From positions 1-64,000 of the forward strand of contig JAFUPV010000002.1 of assembly GCA_017472605.1 (NCBI GenBank): 64,000 nt of DNA. The letters run 5' to 3'. The notes below the pieces were generated by a model. It saw only the letters and a program-made list of their open reading frames with translations. It ran no database searches and was not told the DNA's origin. The stretch is from Lachnospiraceae bacterium (GTDB lineage: Bacteria > Bacillota > Clostridia > Lachnospirales > Lachnospiraceae). Of the stretch, positions 60,610 to 64,000 are shown piece after piece. A program made the translations under genes and the position numbers. Positions within the stretch are counted from its first letter, which is position 1. Every line of letters begins with the position of its first letter.

Positions 60610-61281
60610 TTAGCACAGCCCTTTTTCTTCCAGCGCCTTCTTCAGAGCGATTGCTCCGAATCTCGGACTGGAGAGCACCGGCTTTCCATAGGCTTTGTGC
60701 AGATCCTCTTCCACATAAGCCATGGAGCCCTGCGCCAGAACGATCACATCCACATCATCCACGATCTTTCCCGCTGCCTCCAGCAGAAGCTTCCGGAACT
60801 GATCCTGATCCAGACCAAAGGCGCCGTCAATCAGACCGTCAACCAGGTCTACATGCTTCGCCATGCCGCGGGCTACCCGGGAAATGGTATTCTTTGTCGG
60901 CTCCAGCGTTGTTGCCAGCGTTGCCAGAACGCCGACACGCTTGCCAAGGCGGACTGCTTCTTTGCACATATCCTCATCAATGCGGATAACCGGAACACCA
61001 ATGTAGGCTGCTGCCGCCTGTGCCGCATCAGCAACCTCGCCAACGGAAGAGCAAATGTTCAGGATCGCATCCGCGCCCTCGCCGACTGCCTTCATGTACA
61101 TGCCCATCAGTCTTGCAGCGGCGGTCGGCGTTACATAGCCGGCCTCTCTTACTTCTGCCAGAATGCTGGGATCCTGCATGCTGATCAGCTCCGCTTCCTC
61201 ACCGATATTCTTTCTCACTTCCTTCTCCACCAGCTCAATCAGCTCCGGGGTGGTGCTTGTGTAAACTAATGCTGCTTTCAT
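60610..61281 (-). CDS. Aspartate/glutamate racemase-superfamily protein
   Basis: 223 residues. The first catalytic cysteine is present in ILNICSSVGEVAD (about 76), but the second motif, normally G-C-T/G-C, reads VLAQGSMAY (about 180) with no cysteine. Activity may therefore differ from racemisation, for example decarboxylation or isomerisation as in other superfamily members. It is the first gene of the GH127 operon, so it probably acts on an acid intermediate of that pathway. Confidence 0.82.
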   Translation of the reverse strand: MKAALVYTSTTPELIELVEKEVRKNIGEEAELISMQDPSILAEVREAGYVTPTAAARLMGMYMKAVGEGADAILNICSSVGEVADAAQAAAAYIGVPVIRIDEDMCKEAVRLGKRVGVLATLATTLEPTKNTISRVARGMAKHVDLVDGLIDGAFGLDQDQFRKLLLEAAGKIVDDVDVIVLAQGSMAYVEEDLHKAYGKPVLSSPRFGAIALKKALEEKGLC

Positions 61282-61374
61282 TGTAAAAAACCTCCGTTTC
61301 TTCTATATTAAATGTAGTTAAGACAAATCTGAAGAATCATTCCCGCAATTGGATACGAACTCCATTTTAAATTT

Positions 61375-61427
61375 ATTATAAAAGGAACTCCGGCAAAATT
61401 CCATAGAATTATTCACAATTTCTATGG
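61375..61427 (-). promoter_or_regulatory. Promoter of the GH127 operon with palindrome over the -35 region
   Basis: Minus strand TATAAT (61380-61375). The -35 region lacks a good box and is covered by the inverted repeat CCATAGAA/TTCTATGG (61401-61408, 61420-61427), a plausible regulator site. Confidence 0.5.
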
Positions 61428-61511
61428 ATTTTTGTACACAGAGGACAAATCCGGAGACATCCTTTGATTTTTGCTCAGCAATGCATTTCTTTTCTATCCA
61501 CATTATCCACC

Positions 61512-61553
61512 ACACAATTTGTGCGTGCAAAATCAATTGTGCACAAATTGTGT
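61512..61553. promoter_or_regulatory. Paired CACAAWTTGTG operator-like palindromes
   Basis: ACACAATTTGTGC (61512-61524) and GCACAAATTGTGT (61541-61553) are exact reverse complements and each is itself palindromic; TTGTGCACAA overlaps the second. They lie about 130 bases upstream of the operon promoter and look like sites for a dimeric regulator. Confidence 0.5.
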
Positions 61554-61620
61554 CATTTTGGCATTTATTTCAAATTTTTCTTGCATATATTTTCGTCCTA
61601 TGGCACACTATATCCGGGAA

Positions 61621-61704
61621 GAAACTTGCTGTGCGCGTTTCTCTCGTTACCGCGGCGCCCGCCGGATGGGTGCGCAGGTACCCTTGCCTGACTCGCTGCC
61701 CGCG
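61621..61704. repeat. Dispersed repeat related to 22491-22574
   Basis: About 84 bp, similar by eye over the full length to 22491-22574 (shared words GTTTCTCTCGTTA, GCGGCGC, GACTCGCTGC). Here the 46-bp palindromic companion is absent and an Rpn remnant follows. Confidence 0.65.
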
Positions 61705-61732
61705 AAAAACAGGAATGCTTCATGCAAGATGA

Positions 61733-62089
61733 GAAAGCGACCTTCGCGAAGTGCTCCTCTACATTAAGCATACAAAAGATGAAAAAGTACTGGACCAGTT
61801 ACTTTCAACGGAACCCCGTTTTCAGCAGATCGGCCGGACTGCAACCACTGTGATCAACACGGTGACCGGTTCTGGTCTGAAGTTTAACACAAATCCGGAG
61901 GTGAAGAATGTGTGTGAAGCAATTGAAGGAATGAAGCGAACTGCCCGTGTCAAGGGACGTCTGGAAGATGTCAGAAACCTGATGAAAACCATGAACCTGA
62001 CGCAGGAACAGGCAATCGCTGCTCTGCAGATTCCTGAGGATGAGCAGGTTCGAATGCAGGAAATCATTGCAGAAATGTCTGCTACCTGA
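61733..62089 (+). pseudogene. C-terminal remnant of an Rpn-family (PD-(D/E)XK) nuclease/transposase-like gene
   Basis: About 118 residues: REVLLYIKHTKDEKVLDQLL ... RTATTVINTVTGSGLKF ... VCEAIEGMKRTARVKGRLED ... NLTQEQAIAALQIPEDEQ. This matches the end of Rpn-type proteins. The nuclease part and the start are missing, and a stop lies just before the homologous region. The adjacent repeat suggests a rearrangement here. Confidence 0.7.
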
Positions 62090-62130
62090 TTGAATCAGCC
62101 GGCATCGATCGGATGCCGAACATGTCTATG

Positions 62131-62178
62131 AAAAAAAGAAACGTCAATGGTTTTGCAGCCATTGACGTTTCTTTTTTT
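62131..62178. terminator. Strong bidirectional terminator
   Basis: AAAAAAAGAAACGTCAATGG pairs perfectly with its complement at 62159-62178, 20 bp, around TTTTGCAG. The ends are seven A and seven T, so it works in both directions between the Rpn remnant and the membrane-protein gene. Confidence 0.9.
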
Positions 62179-62264
62179 GATCCAAGTTCCATTATTAACA
62201 TTACAACAATAAATTTGCCAGGATGAATTTTACTTACAGACAGCTTTGAAATATCCATCCGCTA

Positions 62265-64000
62265 TCAATCATCCTGCCCCAAAATACGGTAAACCGCCCA
62301 CGCATCCAACAGGATCCCAATACAAAGATATTTCCAGTAATACAGTACCTCTCCACTACGGTACACCAGCGATGGAAGAAATCCCCCTACGCAAGTCCAT
62401 TCCGAAAGATTTAATCCTGTCCAGAACAGAAAACAGGGAACAACCAGAAGAAGAAAATTCACCAGGCATCCCTGTGCCGGTGTTCCCACCTTACCTGTAA
62501 CAGCTGCAATATACAGACTACAACTTACCCCAGTCAGATATTGAATCGCTGCCATGATCCAGAATGCCTGACAGATGCTGATTGGCAATGGAAAGTTCTC
62601 ATATCCTTTCACCCCTGCCAGCAGCAAATCTGCCGGAACACGTTCCAGATCATTCCAGATTTCCCAATAATAGGGGACAAATAGAATCAGATAAAGGAGT
62701 GTTGCATAACCGATTACCTGAATCAACTTCCGCAGCCGCAGCGGAATTCGTCCTGAAACCGTTGACACGATCAGTGGTTTCATTCCGCAGGTCTGCTCCA
62801 TTCCAAACAGCCAGGTAATTCCCGGAATCACCGCAATCAGGAACAGCAGCACATGCTGAATCTGCTCATTATCGTTCTGAAACAGGCAGGACACCTGATC
62901 CGCATCCGCAAATCCGGCATCTGATCCCAGCAACCGCGCAGCCTGAACCAACCGTTCCTGCTCCAGAACCCGTTGAAACCCTACTTCTCGCAAACGAATC
63001 TGAACTTCTCTTTTTTCCATCCACTGATCATAGTCGTCCTGTGTCACACTTCCAGCAGCCAGCTCCTGTTTCATTTGCACTGCTTCCGGATCTTCCAGGC
63101 GCATCACTAATTCTTCACTCCTAAGAAACTGTTCTGTTTCCTCCGTATAAATTCCCTGAATCTGCAAAATGTATTTCTGATAAACCTGTACATCCCGGCT
63201 GCCTGAATAATCCGGTATTCCTTCTGCCATCGTCATAGAAACGCCAAGAACAAGGAGAAGCATCAGCCACATACCGCCCAAACGATACAGATTGTATCCC
63301 TCGTGACATATCAGACTGGTACCGTTCGCCCACGGCAGTTTATAGCGAATTTCTCCAAAATTATTCCATCGACGCCGGATCCATTCACTTTTTCTGTGCG
63401 AATTCCAACTGTGGATTTCTGCCTCATCAATCCCAGATTCCACACTGGATGATAGAGTCTTGAATAATCTCAGCTTCTCCTGTTTCCTCTCCGGTACACA
63501 AAAGCACCACAGTGTCAGTCCTGTACACACGATCCAAACGCAAACAGAAAAAACAAGCTTTGCCGGAACAACCGTTAATGGTTCTGAAAAAATATTAATA
63601 TTCCGATAAGCAGTAAACCATGACTTGGCATCCAGTACAGCAATCAGATTTATAAATTTCAACCCATTGATGGAAGACAAACTGTCAATCTGCCTGTATG
63701 CCATAAATTCCAGACCAATCATCACGAAATAGACTGCAATAACCGTTCCAAACCGCCTGCACCCAGTATACAGAAGCATCACAAGACTTCCAAATACGAA
63801 AACCCCAGTCACTTTCACCAGAAGAAACAACAACAGATAGGTTCCAATGCAGATTCGGTAAGGACAGTTGCGAAATTCAGAAACCGACACAAGTGGTGCT
63901 TCCAAATTTCCGGTTCCATACATTCCAATTCCAAGAAGAATCTGACTTCCATACAGCAACAGGGTGGTTACAGTCAGCAGGATCATTGCAGCAATAACCT
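62265..64000 (-). CDS. ABC-2-type polytopic membrane protein (partial)
   Basis: At least 577 residues; the frame stays open past the window end at 64000, so an ATG at 63986 is probably internal. Several membrane helices come first, a helical extracellular region of about 125 residues follows (SRDVQVYQKYILQIQGIYTE ... AARLLGSDAGFADADQVSCL), and five to six helices end it. This is the layout of ABC-2 permeases of antibiotic-export or membrane-stress systems. No ATPase gene is in view; it would lie to the right. Confidence 0.65.
   Translation of the reverse strand, partial: VIAAMILLTVTTLLLYGSQILLGIGMYGTGNLEAPLVSVSEFRNCPYRICIGTYLLLFLLVKVTGVFVFGSLVMLLYTGCRRFGTVIAVYFVMIGLEFMAYRQIDSLSSINGLKFINLIAVLDAKSWFTAYRNINIFSEPLTVVPAKLVFSVCVWIVCTGLTLWCFCVPERKQEKLRLFKTLSSSVESGIDEAEIHSWNSHRKSEWIRRRWNNFGEIRYKLPWANGTSLICHEGYNLYRLGGMWLMLLLVLGVSMTMAEGIPDYSGSRDVQVYQKYILQIQGIYTEETEQFLRSEELVMRLEDPEAVQMKQELAAGSVTQDDYDQWMEKREVQIRLREVGFQRVLEQERLVQAARLLGSDAGFADADQVSCLFQNDNEQIQHVLLFLIAVIPGITWLFGMEQTCGMKPLIVSTVSGRIPLRLRKLIQVIGYATLLYLILFVPYYWEIWNDLERVPADLLLAGVKGYENFPLPISICQAFWIMAAIQYLTGVSCSLYIAAVTGKVGTPAQGCLVNFLLLVVPCFLFWTGLNLSEWTCVGGFLPSLVYRSGEVLYYWKYLCIGILLDAWAVYRILGQDD

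Overview
The window looks like part of a chromosome from an anaerobic gut Firmicute, probably a Lachnospiraceae-type Clostridium. The reasons are the strong AGGAGG ribosome sites, the plant- and mucin-glycan hydrolases, the LplB/LplC-type sugar transporters, the GHKL/LytTR signalling pairs and the large serine recombinase. Species cannot be fixed from the sequence alone.

Positions 1-8110 are a mobile element, with codon use (GAG, AGA, GCT, CTC rich) unlike the rest of the window. It begins with the tail of another recombinase and a 5'-truncated XRE regulator. Next come a winged-helix protein, a set of iteron-like GTGTAGTAAAWTTT repeats, a multi-hairpin non-coding block ending in a terminator, a duplicated promoter/operator block, and about fifteen small, tightly packed plus-strand genes. 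Most of these are unrecognised; one resembles the start of a phage tape-measure protein and two pairs are paralogues. A 569-residue serine recombinase closes the element, which ends inside a truncated GNAT acetyltransferase.

From 8391 to about 26000 there is a scarred glycan-use region: a metallophosphoesterase, GH43, a DUF4143 ATPase, and remnants of an LplB permease, a glycosidase, GH38 and GH28 that have been joined by deletions, followed by intact GH29 and GH51. Inside this region sit a LytTR response regulator, a GHKL kinase and two ABC exporter half-transporters (14274-19500). Beside them are two tandem units (19609-20353) with the layout of type I toxin-antitoxin loci: an identical 29-residue hydrophobic peptide, sense and antisense promoters, a masked ribosome site and 5'/3' mRNA complementarity.

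From 26300 to 38750 lie AraC regulators (one with a broken chimeric copy), a flavin-binding protein, an XRE regulator, a frameshifted secreted protein, a Fic protein, a four-gene sugar ABC transporter operon, and a PadR regulator with two small membrane proteins. From 38818 to 49139 an operon runs UroD-like protein, aldo-keto reductase, M20 peptidase, solute-binding protein, two permeases and a second M20 peptidase, opposite a divergent AraC gene.

A second regulator/kinase/two-ABC module lies at 49519-54777. It is placed directly behind a catabolic operon (racemase-like protein, GH127, four-carbon acid sugar kinase, zinc dehydrogenase, beta-keto acid cleavage enzyme; 61281-54778). The right end carries an Rpn-type nuclease remnant, a strong bidirectional terminator and a membrane protein that runs off the window.

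Short in-frame tandem duplications, deletion fusions, dispersed palindromes and duplicated segments recur throughout, so this stretch of genome appears unusually prone to recombination. I saw no tRNA, rRNA or CRISPR array.
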